Made by a program: the position numbers and the translations under genes
The notes under the pieces: generated by a model
Seen by the model: the letters and a program-made list of their open reading frames with translations, nothing else
Told to the model about the DNA's origin: nothing
Database searches by the model: none
Assembly: GCF_014843845.1 (NCBI RefSeq)
Contig: NZ_JHQS01000129.1
Span: 1 to 64,000 of the forward strand
Source: Mesorhizobium amorphae
Lineage (GTDB): Bacteria > Pseudomonadota > Alphaproteobacteria > Rhizobiales > Rhizobiaceae
Length of the DNA stretch: 64,000 bases
Reading direction: 5' to 3'
In this document: piece after piece, positions 16,966-26,299 of the stretch
How the letters are laid out: every line of letters begins with the position of its first letter
Numbering within the stretch: position 1 is the first letter of the stretch

Positions 16966-17496
16966 ATGGTGAGGTATCGGCTTGCAGGGCACGCCCTGGC
17001 TCTCTTGGCTGCTCACGCCTTCATCTCCGATGGTCGCGCCAATGACGCGGCAATGCCGGTCGCGGCAGACGCGCGGGTGTCTCACCTGCTCGACCGCTCC
17101 GACATGGCGCGAGCCTATTCAGGCGAATCGGACCTTGTGACCGCCTACACGACGGGAATGGCGCGCAATCGTCTCAATCTGACCGCGCGTGGCGGGGAAA
17201 ACGACCTTGCGGTCCCGCTCGAGCCAAGGCTCCTGCGCGCGGAATTCCGTGCGCGAACGTGGCGGGCGGCGGACGGCAGCCTGTTGCAGGGTTTTGCCGG
17301 CACGGGCGGCTTCCGGCTGACGACCGGAAATTGCCTTGCCCGCATCTGCTCCGCCAGCGAATGCAGCGATGACGGTTGGCCGGTCTACAAATGCAGCGAC
17401 GGCCGCAAACGCAAGATGTCGGTCGCCGACTTCGTGACGGCAGTCTTCGACGGCGTCCCCTACCGGCGATTGAGCGCCCCTCCTCCCAAGGAGTAA
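16966..17496 (+). CDS. Putative secreted hypothetical protein
   Basis: 176 residues from ATG 16966 (GGGGG about 11 bases upstream). The N-terminus (MVRYRLAGHALALLAAHAF) is a plausible signal peptide ending near GRAND. The mature part contains four cysteines in NCLARICSASECSDDGW and YKCSDG, which suggests disulfides outside the cytoplasm. No enzyme motif is recognised. A longer reading from 16840 is possible but its first 42 residues do not look coding. Confidence 0.5.
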   Translation: MVRYRLAGHALALLAAHAFISDGRANDAAMPVAADARVSHLLDRSDMARAYSGESDLVTAYTTGMARNRLNLTARGGENDLAVPLEPRLLRAEFRARTWRAADGSLLQGFAGTGGFRLTTGNCLARICSASECSDDGWPVYKCSDGRKRKMSVADFVTAVFDGVPYRRLSAPPPKE

Positions 17497-17912
17497 CGCC
17501 GCACATCAGTGCCATGAGCGACAATACCGGGCACGGGTGAAGCGATTGAGGCCTGAGGCGCTGGGCAGGCAAAACGGGGCAATGATTTGAGCGACACCCC
17601 GTGGCGCTACGCAAGGGCCGAAGGGCCGGCTTACGCGATCGCGCAATAATCAATCCGGCGGACTTTGCTATGCTTGGCTCAGCGGCGGTCTTGACGCCGC
17701 GTGGCCGGCGCTCCCAGGCAACCCCCAATCTCCCCGCCCCCTGCGGCGCCGGCCATCCTCGAAAAGCGGCGATCGATCGATCGGACCGATTTCAGATTCC
17801 GTATCCCTGACGGTGGCTTTGCGACCCAAGTCCTGTTCGGTTCTGCCTGCGAGAGGCGCTTGCGCGCGCATGCCCGCCGGGCGATGGTGCAACCGTGTCT
17901 TTGGGAGGAACC
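17497..17912. other. Intergenic stretch without a recognised feature
   Basis: Only overlapping low-quality frames occur. I see no tRNA, repeat or clear terminator; the last bases contain the GGGAGG ribosome-binding site of the cupin gene. Confidence 0.4.
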
Positions 17913-18344
17913 ATGCGAAACATCCTGGCATCGGCGCTGCTGCTTTGCGCCGCGCTCTGCGCAGACACCGCCGCGGCGCTGGACAGCAGCGGAACGCCGG
18001 TCGTCGTGACGCCGCTTGCCGATCGCACCGAGACGGCCTCGGGCCAGCCGATCACGCTGCCGCAGAAAAACGTCCAGGTCCTGGTTTCGACCTTCGACAT
18101 TGCGGTGGGCGCGACCTTGCCGGTGCACAAGCATCCGTTTCCCCGCTACGCCTATGTGCAGGCGGGAACGCTTCAAGTGACGAATGTCGAGACCGGCAAG
18201 AGCAACACCTACAAGACGGGCGATTTCATCATCGAGATGATCGGCCAGTGGCACCAGGCCACCAATGTCGGCGACGGCCCGGTCAAGCTTTTGGTCATCG
18301 ACCAGGTCGAGCAAGGCGCCAAGAACACGGTGCTGCGCCAGTAG
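17913..18344 (+). CDS. Secreted cupin-domain protein
   Basis: 143 residues from ATG 17913 behind GGGAGG. A signal peptide (MRNILASALLLCAALCADTAAA) is followed by a single cupin barrel: PVHKHPFPRYAYVQAG is motif 1 with two histidines, and GDFIIEMIGQWHQATN is motif 2 with a third histidine. Cupins of this kind bind a divalent metal in the periplasm; the substrate is unknown. It stands alone between hypothetical genes and ends eight bases before a repeated palindromic element. Confidence 0.75.
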   Translation: MRNILASALLLCAALCADTAAALDSSGTPVVVTPLADRTETASGQPITLPQKNVQVLVSTFDIAVGATLPVHKHPFPRYAYVQAGTLQVTNVETGKSNTYKTGDFIIEMIGQWHQATNVGDGPVKLLVIDQVEQGAKNTVLRQ

Positions 18345-18352
18345 CCACGCTT

Positions 18353-18456
18353 AGAGCGGTTCGGCTTTTGATGGAACTGGCGAACCGCTCTAAGGGGTTT
18401 GTTTCCACGCAGTTCCGGACGGAAAACCGCTGCGCACTTTTCCTGGAACTGCTTTA
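18353..18456 (+). repeat. Intergenic repeat, copy A (about 104 bp)
   Basis: It begins AGAGCGGTTCGGC, closes a first hairpin with GAACCGCTCT, and ends with TTTTCCTGGAACTGCTTTA. The same sequence, reverse-oriented and about three-quarters identical by eye, occurs at 41480-41583. It supplies the TAA stop of the gene that ends at 18454. Confidence 0.8.
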
Positions 18457-18909
18457 GCCCCAGGCACCGACCGGCTGTCTGGTGGCGGCGTTGAGGCGGT
18501 TGAACGCATTGATGAGCGCGATCTGGACCACCAGCGCGGCCAGCCCTTTCTCGTCATAGTGCCGGGCGGCCTCGTCCCATACATCGTCGGGCACCGCATC
18601 GGAGCGGTCGCTCAACCGGGTCGTGGCCTCAGTCAGCGCAAGGGCGGCGCGTTCGGCATCGTTGAAATAAGGCGTTTTGCGCCAGGCGGAGACGGCGAAG
18701 ATGCGTTCGTCCTTTTCACCGGCCTTCTTCAGTTCGCGCGCATGCATGTCGACGCAGACGCTGCAGCTGTTGATCTGGCTGGCACGCAGGTGCACGAGCT
18801 TGCGCGTCACATAAGGCACATCGGCAGCTTCGGTCGACTTGTCCAGCGCCAGCAGCGCCTGCAAGGCGCCGGGAATGAGCATCACCGGGTTTTTCAGTCG
18901 TGCTTGCAT
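18454..18909 (-). CDS. Carboxymuconolactone decarboxylase / AhpD-like protein
   Basis: 151 residues of the AhpD fold. The redox pair Cys49-x-x-Cys52 with His56 (NSCSVCVDMHA) is intact, so a peroxidase-type thiol activity is expected. NDAERAALALTEATTRLSD is the family core helix. Proteins of this size act on alkyl hydroperoxides or related substrates in the cytoplasm; the natural reductant is not evident here. The gene is single; its upstream region carries tandem dyads that may bind a repressor. Its stop codon lies inside the intergenic repeat. Confidence 0.85.
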   Translation of the reverse strand: MQARLKNPVMLIPGALQALLALDKSTEAADVPYVTRKLVHLRASQINSCSVCVDMHARELKKAGEKDERIFAVSAWRKTPYFNDAERAALALTEATTRLSDRSDAVPDDVWDEAARHYDEKGLAALVVQIALINAFNRLNAATRQPVGAWG

Positions 18910-18962
18910 GATTGGTCTCCTTCAAATCGGTTTCGGCAGGGCTGTCGTCGGCCGCGAAATCA

Positions 18963-19005
18963 ATAACCAATTGGCTATGGATTATCCATAACTAGTTGGT
19001 TATGG
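18963..19005 (-). promoter_or_regulatory. Tandem dyads upstream of the AhpD-like gene
   Basis: CCATAAC (18986-18992), six bases, GTTATGG (18999-19005) is a perfect inverted repeat. Next to it AACCAATTGGCTATGG repeats part of the same sequence around a CCAATTGG centre. This looks like a double operator for a TetR-, HxlR- or MarR-type repressor of the AhpD-like gene; no regulator gene is adjacent. Confidence 0.55.
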
Positions 19006-19090
19006 ATATGTCAAGCGGTGTCTGGCCCTGAATAGGCGCCCCACTGTCGCGTGTGGACCGATCATTGCTGCTTTAACGACGGCAGGCCCG

Positions 19091-19891
19091 ATGCTAGGGC
19101 TGGCCGTCTGCAATCATGAACGGATCGTCCTCTTGGCCAGAAATGCTCGCCTGCCCCTGATCGAACTTTGCGTCGAAGGCATTGATGGCCTGCTCGCAGC
19201 GCAAGCTGCCGGCGCCGACCGGGTCGAACTCTGCGCCAGCCTGGTCGAAGGCGGCATCACGCCGAGCCTCGGCACCGTGCGCGCGGCACTCGAGCTTGCG
19301 ACCGTTCCGTTCCACGTCATCGTGCGGCCGCGCGGCGGTGACTTTCTCTACAGCGAGACCGAATACCGTTCGATGCTGGCCGATGTCAGCGCGCTCCGCG
19401 ATCTCGGCGCCGCCGGTGTCGTCGTCGGCTGCCTCAATGCGGACGGCAGCATCGACGAGCAGCGCATGAGCGGGCTGGTGCAGGCGGCCGGCTCGCTCAA
19501 TGTCACCTGCCACCGCGCCTTCGACATGACGCGCGATCCGGTCGAGGCGCTTGAAGCCCTGATCCGCAGCAAGGTCGGCCGCGTGCTGACCAGCGGCCAA
19601 CGCGACACGGCGCTGGAAGGAGCGGACCTGCTGGCCGAACTTGTCCGGCAGGCTGGCGACCGCATCATCATTCTCGGCTGCGGCGCGCTCGCCCCCGACA
19701 ACATCGCCGAGGTGCTCGAGAAAACCGGGCTGAGCGAAATGCATTTCGCCGCGCTCACCGACGTGCCGAGCGCAATGGCCTACCGCAATCCGCATGTCGG
19801 CATGGGCGGCGCCGACCTCGACCGCGAATACCGCACCACCATCACCGATGAGGCGCTGGTGGCGGCGACCATCGCGGCTGCCAGACCATGA
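19091..19891 (+). CDS. cutC: CutC family protein
   Basis: 266 residues. The core from LPLIELCVEGIDGL through AGADRVELCASLVEGGITPS, the HVIVRPRGGDFLYS segment and GRVLTSGQRDTALEG are the conserved CutC blocks of a TIM barrel. The family was named for copper homeostasis; its biochemical function remains unsettled. The annotated start adds about 20 residues before the usual N-terminus, so a start nearer 19130 is possible. It overlaps the next gene by four bases (ATGA), so the two are co-translated. Confidence 0.88.
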   Translation: MLGLAVCNHERIVLLARNARLPLIELCVEGIDGLLAAQAAGADRVELCASLVEGGITPSLGTVRAALELATVPFHVIVRPRGGDFLYSETEYRSMLADVSALRDLGAAGVVVGCLNADGSIDEQRMSGLVQAAGSLNVTCHRAFDMTRDPVEALEALIRSKVGRVLTSGQRDTALEGADLLAELVRQAGDRIIILGCGALAPDNIAEVLEKTGLSEMHFAALTDVPSAMAYRNPHVGMGGADLDREYRTTITDEALVAATIAAARP

Positions 19892-20382
19892 GCGCAGCTT
19901 TGCCGATAGACCGGGTCTTGCTCGAGGACGAACCTGCCATACTGACGCTCAACAACGAGCATGCGGCCGAACTGTCATGGCTCGAACCCGGGCGGCTGTC
20001 CTTCCTGATCGGCGAGGCATTCTATACGCGCCGCATCGGCGCGCTCGAAGCCTTCATCATGACCTTCGACCAGGATGCCCAATACGACAGCCCGAACTTC
20101 CTCTGGTTCCGCGAGCGCTACCAGCGCTTCGTCTATGTCGACCGCGTCGTCGTCGCGGCGCAGGCACGCGGCCGCGGCCATGCCCGCCGGCTGTATGAGG
20201 ATCTGTTCGACCACGTTTCGCGCGCCGGCCACACCATCGTCACTTGCGAGGTGAATGCCGAGCCGCCAAATCCGGCCTCGGATGCCTTCCACGCCGCGCT
20301 CGGCTTTGCCGAGGTCGGCGATGCGGTGATCCATGGCGGCAAGAAGGCAGTGCGCTACTACGCCAGGCAGATCACCGGCTAA
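19888..20382 (+). CDS. GNAT family acetyltransferase
   Basis: 164 residues. VYVDRVVVAAQARGRGHARRL is the acetyl-CoA pyrophosphate loop (motif A, R/Q-x-x-G-x-G/A pattern), and TCEVNAEPPNPASDAFHAALGF is motif B. The substrate is not evident. The N-terminus LLEDEPAILTLNNEHAAELS is typical of a rhizobial subgroup. Its start overlaps the cutC stop. Confidence 0.82.
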   Translation: MSAALPIDRVLLEDEPAILTLNNEHAAELSWLEPGRLSFLIGEAFYTRRIGALEAFIMTFDQDAQYDSPNFLWFRERYQRFVYVDRVVVAAQARGRGHARRLYEDLFDHVSRAGHTIVTCEVNAEPPNPASDAFHAALGFAEVGDAVIHGGKKAVRYYARQITG

Positions 20383-20459
20383 CGCGGCATCAACCGATAC
20401 TGGCGCCATAAACAAGCCAAGGCTAAAGTAGCCGCTTCCGCCATCCGGGGCGAAACACC

Positions 20460-20957
20460 ATGCCGAGCAACGTCTTCCGCTTCGACGAAAGCTGGGACAT
20501 TCCTGAGGCGACGCCGCAAGAGGTGTGGGAGGTGCTTTCCGACGCCGAACTGCTGCCGCTCTGGTGGGGCGACGTCTACAAGGAGGTCGTGCCGCTCGAC
20601 AGCAAGGGCAAGGGCGTGGTCGGCTCGCGGGCCAAGGCCCGGGCGCGCGGCGCCCTGCCCTACGAGCTGAACTTCATCGTCGAGGCAGCCGAGCTCGAAC
20701 CGGGACGGCTGGTGGTGGTGAAGACTTTTGGCGATTTCGACGGGGTCTGGCGAGCGGAACTGTCGCCATCCGGGACCGGCACCCACGTCAAGCTGATCTG
20801 GCAGGTCACGGTGCTGAGGCCGATCCTGAAATTCCTCGCGCCGCTGCTGCGGCCCGCCTTTGCCTGGAATCATCGCTGGACGACACCGCGCGGCGAAGCC
20901 GGCCTGCGCCGCTATCTGGCGCAGAAGCGGGCATGGCGGCACGATCACGCCCTATAG
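20460..20957 (+). CDS. SRPBCC (START-like) family protein
   Basis: 165 residues. The opening (DESWDIPEATPQEVWEVLSD, then LPLWWGDVYKEV) and the final long helix (FAWNHRWTTPRGEAGLRRYL) fit the helix-grip fold that binds hydrophobic ligands in its cavity. No enzyme residues can be assigned. It is single and followed by a bidirectional terminator shared with the cox operon. Confidence 0.7.
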   Translation: MPSNVFRFDESWDIPEATPQEVWEVLSDAELLPLWWGDVYKEVVPLDSKGKGVVGSRAKARARGALPYELNFIVEAAELEPGRLVVVKTFGDFDGVWRAELSPSGTGTHVKLIWQVTVLRPILKFLAPLLRPAFAWNHRWTTPRGEAGLRRYLAQKRAWRHDHAL

Positions 20958-21012
20958 CACCCTTGCAGCCCAGCCATTCACGCATGATGGCGAGTCGAAA
21001 ACCGATGAAAAA

Positions 21013-21033
21013 GGGGCCGTGAAGGCCCCTTTT
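21013..21033. terminator. Bidirectional terminator
   Basis: GGGGCC - GTGAA - GGCCCC, flanked by AAAAA on the left and TTTT on the right. It can end transcription from both the SRPBCC gene and the convergent coxM. Confidence 0.8.
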
Positions 21034-21056
21034 CTATGCCATGAGATCGCAAGTGA

Positions 21057-21854
21057 TCAGGCGTTGGCAGCGGCCACCGCGCGCTTGGCCATCACCGCCA
21101 CCAGATTGGCGCGGTATTCAGCCGAGGCATGGAGGTCGGTCATCAAATTCTTCGCCGGCACTTTCACGCCATCGAGCGCCGCGGCCGAAAAATTCTTCGC
21201 CAGTGCCGCCTCGATCTCCTTGGAGCGGAAGACGCCGTCGTCGCCGGCACCGGTGACCGCGACGCTGACGCCGTCCTTGCCCTTGGCGACAAACACACCG
21301 ACGATCGCGTAGCGCGATGCCGGATTGCGGAACTTTTCATAGGCAGCCTTGGCCGGCGCAGCGAAGCTCACCGCGGTGATGATCTCGCCGTCCTTCAGCG
21401 CCGTCTCGAACAGGCCCGTGAAGAATTTGGCGGCTGATATCTCGCGCTTGTTGGTGACGATGGTTGCGCCCAGCGCCAGCAATGCCGCCGGATAGTCGGC
21501 GGCCGGATCATTGTTGGCGACCGAGCCGCCGATCGTGCCCTTGTAGCGCACCGCCGGGTCGCCGATCAGCGAAGCCATGTGGGCGAGCGCCGGGCACACC
21601 TTCATCAGCTTCTCATCGCTGGCGACGTCGTAATGCGTCGTGGCGGCGCCGATGTTGACGGTCTTGCCCGACACCTTGACGCCCTGCAGCTCCTTGATCC
21701 GCGAAAGATCGACAAGGTCGGAGGGTGCGGCGAGCCGCGTCTTCATCGCCGGGATCAGCGTCATGCCGCCCGACAACAGCTTGGCATCGCCGCTCTTGAC
21801 CAGCTTGGCGGCGTCGGCGACCGAGGTGGCGCGGTGGTAATTGACCGAATACAT
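21057..21854 (-). CDS. coxM: CO dehydrogenase-type medium subunit (FAD)
   Basis: 265 residues of the FAD-binding medium subunit. LLSGGMTLIP near residue 32 and TIGGSVANNDPAADYPAALL near 109 are the two FAD-binding loops. The subunit passes electrons from the 2Fe-2S clusters of CoxS to the acceptor. It is the last gene of coxS-coxL-coxM, 12 bases after coxL. Because CoxL has the form II signature, the physiological substrate may not be CO. Confidence 0.9.
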   Translation of the reverse strand: MYSVNYHRATSVADAAKLVKSGDAKLLSGGMTLIPAMKTRLAAPSDLVDLSRIKELQGVKVSGKTVNIGAATTHYDVASDEKLMKVCPALAHMASLIGDPAVRYKGTIGGSVANNDPAADYPAALLALGATIVTNKREISAAKFFTGLFETALKDGEIITAVSFAAPAKAAYEKFRNPASRYAIVGVFVAKGKDGVSVAVTGAGDDGVFRSKEIEAALAKNFSAAALDGVKVPAKNLMTDLHASAEYRANLVAVMAKRAVAAANA

Positions 21855-21866
21855 GGCTGTTCCTCC

Positions 21867-24218
21867 TCACTGCTTCGTCGTCGCGCGGATCGCTGCCCAG
21901 ACCGTGGACGGCGATGCCGGCATGGCAATGTCGGTGATGCCGATGGCGTCGGTGATGGCGTTGATGACCGCCGGCGGCGATCCGATGGCGCCCGCCTCGC
22001 CGCAGCCCTTGATGCCGAGCGGATTGCTCGGGCACGGCGTGTTCGAGGTCGAGACCTTGAACGACGGCAGGTCGCCGGCGCGCGGCATGGTGTAGTCCAT
22101 GTAGCTCGCCGTCAGCAATTGTCCGCCGGCGTCATAATGCGCGCCTTCCAGCAGGGCCTGGCCGATGCCCTGGGCGATGCCGCCATGCACCTGACCCTCG
22201 ACGATCATCGGGTTGATGATGTTGCCGAAATCGTCCGCCGCGACGAACTGGACGATCTCGGTCGTGCCGGTTTCCGGATCGATCTCGACCTCGCAGATGT
22301 AGCAGCCTGCCGGGAAAGTGAAATTCGCCGGATCGTAGAACGCCGTCTCCTTCAGCCCGGGCTCCATGCCACTTGGCAGATTATGGGCGGTGTAGGCGGC
22401 GAGCGCCATCTGGAACCACGGTATGTTCTTGTCGGTGCCGGCTACCTTCAGCGCCCCGTTCTCGATGACGATGTCGCCCTCGTCGGCTTCGAGCAAATGG
22501 GCGGCGATCTTCTTGGCCTTGGCCTCGACCTTGTCCAACGCCTTGGCGATGGCCGACATGCCGACGGCGCCCGAGCGTGAGCCATAGGTGCCCATGCCCA
22601 TCTGCACCTTGTCGGTGTCGCCATGGACGATCGAAACGCTGTCGATCGGCACACCAAAGCGCTCATTGACCAGTTGCGCAAAGGTCGTCTCGTGGCCCTG
22701 GCCGTGGCTGTGCGAACCGGTCAGCACCTCGATCGTGCCGACGGCGTTGACCCGCACCTCGGCCGATTCCCAAAGGCCGACACCGGCGCCGAGCGAGCCG
22801 ACCGCCGCCGACGGCGCGATGCCGCAGGCCTCGATGTAGCAGCTCATGCCGATGCCGCGCAGCAGCCCCTTCTTGGCGGCGGCTGCCTTGCGCTTGGCAA
22901 AGCCGGCATAGTCGGACGCCTTCGTAGCTGCGTCGAGCGAGGCGGCATAGTCGCCGGCGTCGTAATTCATGATCACCGGTGTCTGGTGCGGGAAGGAGGT
23001 GATGAAGTTCGTGCGCCGCAGTTCCGCCGGCGACACGCGAAGTTCGCGCGCCGCCGCCTCCATGGTGCGCTCGAGCAGATAAGTGGCTTCCGGCCGCCCT
23101 GCCCCGCGATAGGCGTCGACGGGCGCGGTGTTCGTATAGACCGTGCGCACATTGGCGTGGATTGCCGGGATGTCGTACTGGCCCGACAGCAGCGTCGCAT
23201 AGAGATAGGTCGGCACGCAGGACGAGAACAGCGACATGTAGGCGCCGAGATTGGCGATGGTGTCGACTTTCAGACCGGTTATCCGGTTGTTTTTGTCGAA
23301 GGCCATCTCCACCGTCGAGACATGGTCGCGGCCATGCGCGTCCGACAGAAAACTTTCGGTGCGGTCGGCGACCCATTTGACGGGCACACCGGTCTTCTTT
23401 GAAGCCCACAGGCAGACGATCTCTTCCGGATAGATGTAGATCTTGGAACCGAAGCCGCCGCCGACATCGGGCGCAATGACGCGCAATTTGTTTTCCGGCG
23501 CGATGTTGTAGAAAGCGCTCATCACCAACCGCGCGACATGCGGGTTCTGCGACGTCGTCCAGCAGGTATAGTGGTCCTCGGCCTTGTCGTAATGGCCAAG
23601 GGCGGCGCGAGGCTCCATGGCGTTGGGCACCAGCCGGTTGTTGACGATCTTCATGCGGGTGACGTGGGCGGCAGCCTTGATCGCCGCGTCGGTCGCCTTG
23701 GCGTCGCCGATCTCCCAGTCGAAGATCAGATTGTTCTCGGCCTCCGGGTGGAGCTGCGGCGCGCCTTTTTCGAGCGCCTTTGTCGCATCGACGACGGCTT
23801 TCAGTTCCTTGTAGGTGATCTCGACCGCTTCGGCCGCGTCGCGCGCCTGGCCCTTGGTTTCCGCGACCACGATGACGACCGCATCGCCGACATAGCGGAC
23901 CTTGTCGACGGCGAGCGGCGACCAGGCGCCCATCTTCATCGGCGAGCCGTCCTTGGAATGGATCATCCAGCCGCAGATGAGATTGCCGATGCCGTCGGCC
24001 TTGAGCTCCTTGCCGGTCAGCACGCCGACAACGCCGGGCATGGCTTGGGCCTTCTTGACGTCGATCTTCTTGATCTGCGCATGCGCGTGCGGGCTGCGCA
24101 CGAAGGCCGCATGCTTCATGCCGGGAACCACCATGTCGTCGACATAGCGGCCGGCGCCGGTGATGAACCTCTTGTCTTCCTTGCGCGCGACCCGCGCGCC
24201 AACACCTTCAATGCCCAT
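21867..24218 (-). CDS. coxL: CO dehydrogenase-type large subunit, form II
   Basis: 783 residues of the molybdopterin (Mo-CODH/xanthine oxidase family) large subunit. The active-site loop reads AYRGAGR at 369-375, the form II signature, rather than the AYxCSFR of proven form I CO oxidisers. DVGGGFGSK near 251 and GCGEAGAIGSPPAV with the catalytic Glu near the C-terminus are intact. It forms the catalytic core with CoxS and CoxM. By known biology form II enzymes have low or uncertain CO activity and may use another small substrate. Confidence 0.92.
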   Translation of the reverse strand: MGIEGVGARVARKEDKRFITGAGRYVDDMVVPGMKHAAFVRSPHAHAQIKKIDVKKAQAMPGVVGVLTGKELKADGIGNLICGWMIHSKDGSPMKMGAWSPLAVDKVRYVGDAVVIVVAETKGQARDAAEAVEITYKELKAVVDATKALEKGAPQLHPEAENNLIFDWEIGDAKATDAAIKAAAHVTRMKIVNNRLVPNAMEPRAALGHYDKAEDHYTCWTTSQNPHVARLVMSAFYNIAPENKLRVIAPDVGGGFGSKIYIYPEEIVCLWASKKTGVPVKWVADRTESFLSDAHGRDHVSTVEMAFDKNNRITGLKVDTIANLGAYMSLFSSCVPTYLYATLLSGQYDIPAIHANVRTVYTNTAPVDAYRGAGRPEATYLLERTMEAAARELRVSPAELRRTNFITSFPHQTPVIMNYDAGDYAASLDAATKASDYAGFAKRKAAAAKKGLLRGIGMSCYIEACGIAPSAAVGSLGAGVGLWESAEVRVNAVGTIEVLTGSHSHGQGHETTFAQLVNERFGVPIDSVSIVHGDTDKVQMGMGTYGSRSGAVGMSAIAKALDKVEAKAKKIAAHLLEADEGDIVIENGALKVAGTDKNIPWFQMALAAYTAHNLPSGMEPGLKETAFYDPANFTFPAGCYICEVEIDPETGTTEIVQFVAADDFGNIINPMIVEGQVHGGIAQGIGQALLEGAHYDAGGQLLTASYMDYTMPRAGDLPSFKVSTSNTPCPSNPLGIKGCGEAGAIGSPPAVINAITDAIGITDIAMPASPSTVWAAIRATTKQ

Positions 24219-24244
24219 CAGAAATTCCTCCGAATTTAGGTGTG

Positions 24245-24321
24245 TAGGCAGTAGGGACTAGGCAGTAGGGGAAAGGGCTCTCGGTTCCGTATGGCCGTTT
24301 GCCCTACTCCCCAACTGCCTA
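24245..24321 (-). repeat. Direct and inverted repeats between coxS and coxL
   Basis: TAGGCAGTAGGG occurs twice (24245 and 24259), and its complement occurs as CCCTAC (24302) and ACTGCCTA (24314). The transcript can form a hairpin between coxS and coxL, which could lower or stabilise expression of the downstream genes. Confidence 0.55.
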
Positions 24322-24332
24322 CTCCAATTCCC

Positions 24333-24833
<501 letters not shown>

Positions 24834-25117
24834 GAAACCTCCCTGGGTAATTTACCTTGGTCGTCCCGGCGCCGGTGTTGCCCGGACGCTGCGGATATCG
24901 GCCTATTCCTATACCGCACAAAGCACGGGAAAAAGTGCCTTGCGCCCTCCACGACGCGAGAATGCAGTTCGTCCGAAACGCCGCATATTGTACTTTCGGT
25001 CACGCCTGACGGGGCCCGCCCATTGCCAAAGCGACCCCCGAAGACAACAATGCCCTGCAACGCCTGCGTGCCAGACAAGCACAAGAACGCGTTGGAGGAC
25101 CTGCAGGAGGAAGGCAG

Positions 25118-26287
25118 CTGGCCAGTTCGAGCACGCGCTACGCATGCGGCCTCTCGGCGCTCACCACGGATGAGTCCGACGCCAACGCTTTCGCCCAGGC
25201 CATCGCGGCGGAAGCGGCAGCCATCGACGCCGGCTTCGCGCTGCTGTTCTTCTCCCAGAGCCTGGTCGACGCGACAGCCCTGTCCCAGGCGCTGAAGGCG
25301 CATGCGCCTTCGCTTGCCTATGCCGGCTGTTCGACCGCCGGCGAGATCACGCCGCAAGGTCTGGAGGAAGGCCACATCCTTGCCTTGCTGCTGCCTTCGG
25401 CGTCGTTTTCGACAGTCAGCATCATGGTCGACAACCTCTCCTCGTCGGGCATGGACAGGATCACCGGTGAGGTCGCCGCGCTCAGGCGCCTGCTGCGCGG
25501 CCGCGTCGGGCACGCACTGGCCAAGGGAACCTTCGCACTGTGCTTCATCGACGGCCTCTCCTATGCCGAGGAAGCAGTGACCTCGGCGATCCATTGGGGG
25601 CTGGACGACATTCCGCTGATCGGCGGCTCGGCCGGCGACGATCTGAAATTCGAGACGACCAGGCTGATCTCGAACGGCAAGGTCACCTCCGACAGCGCGA
25701 TTATTGTTTTGATCACCACGGAAATTCCGTTCCACGTCTTCAAGACCGACAATTTCATCCCCACCGACGAGAAGCTGGTGGTGACCGCGTCCGATCCCGA
25801 TCACCGCATCGTGCGCGAGTTCAACGCCATCAACGCCGCGGAGGAATACGCCGCTTCGGTCGGCATCATCCCGCAGACGCTGACACCGCTCAGCTTCGCC
25901 TCGCATCCGGTGGTGGTGAAGGTCGGCGGCGAGTATTATTGCCGCTCGATCCAGAGGATGCATGCCGACGGCTCGCTGTCGTTTTTCTGCGCCATCGACG
26001 ACGGCGTCGTGCTGTCCATCGCCCAGCCGAAGAACATGGTGGAAGCGACGCGCGCCGCCCTCAGGGACGTCGAGGAAAAGCTCGGCGGCATCGACATGAT
26101 CCTCGGTTTCGACTGCGTGCTGCGAAGGCTCGACGCCCGCAACCGCCAGGTCTTTCGCGACATTTCGGAACTCTACAGGGTCAACAACGTCATCGGCTTC
26201 GGCACCTATGGCGAACAGTACCGGTCGATGCATCTGAACCAGACCTTTACCGGCATCGCCTTCGGCGAGCGCCAGGCGGCAGAATAG
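25118..26287 (+). CDS. FIST-domain sensor protein (NosP-like)
   Basis: About 389 residues with FIST_N (TRYACGLSALTTDESDANAF onwards, SLAYAGCSTAGEITPQGLEEG) and FIST_C (SIQRMHADGSLSFFCAIDDGVVLS; NVIGFGTYGEQY). Conserved sequence extends upstream to the R-Y-A-C-G-L stretch, but the frame has no ATG, GTG or TTG before 25385. The best start is CTG 25118, seven bases after GGAGG at 25106-25110. Established: FIST proteins of the NosP group bind haem and NO and control a co-transcribed histidine kinase. The kinase gene follows after 12 bases. Haem binding here is inference. Confidence 0.72.
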   Translation: MASSSTRYACGLSALTTDESDANAFAQAIAAEAAAIDAGFALLFFSQSLVDATALSQALKAHAPSLAYAGCSTAGEITPQGLEEGHILALLLPSASFSTVSIMVDNLSSSGMDRITGEVAALRRLLRGRVGHALAKGTFALCFIDGLSYAEEAVTSAIHWGLDDIPLIGGSAGDDLKFETTRLISNGKVTSDSAIIVLITTEIPFHVFKTDNFIPTDEKLVVTASDPDHRIVREFNAINAAEEYAASVGIIPQTLTPLSFASHPVVVKVGGEYYCRSIQRMHADGSLSFFCAIDDGVVLSIAQPKNMVEATRAALRDVEEKLGGIDMILGFDCVLRRLDARNRQVFRDISELYRVNNVIGFGTYGEQYRSMHLNQTFTGIAFGERQAAE

Positions 26288-26299
26288 GATCTTTTCTAC

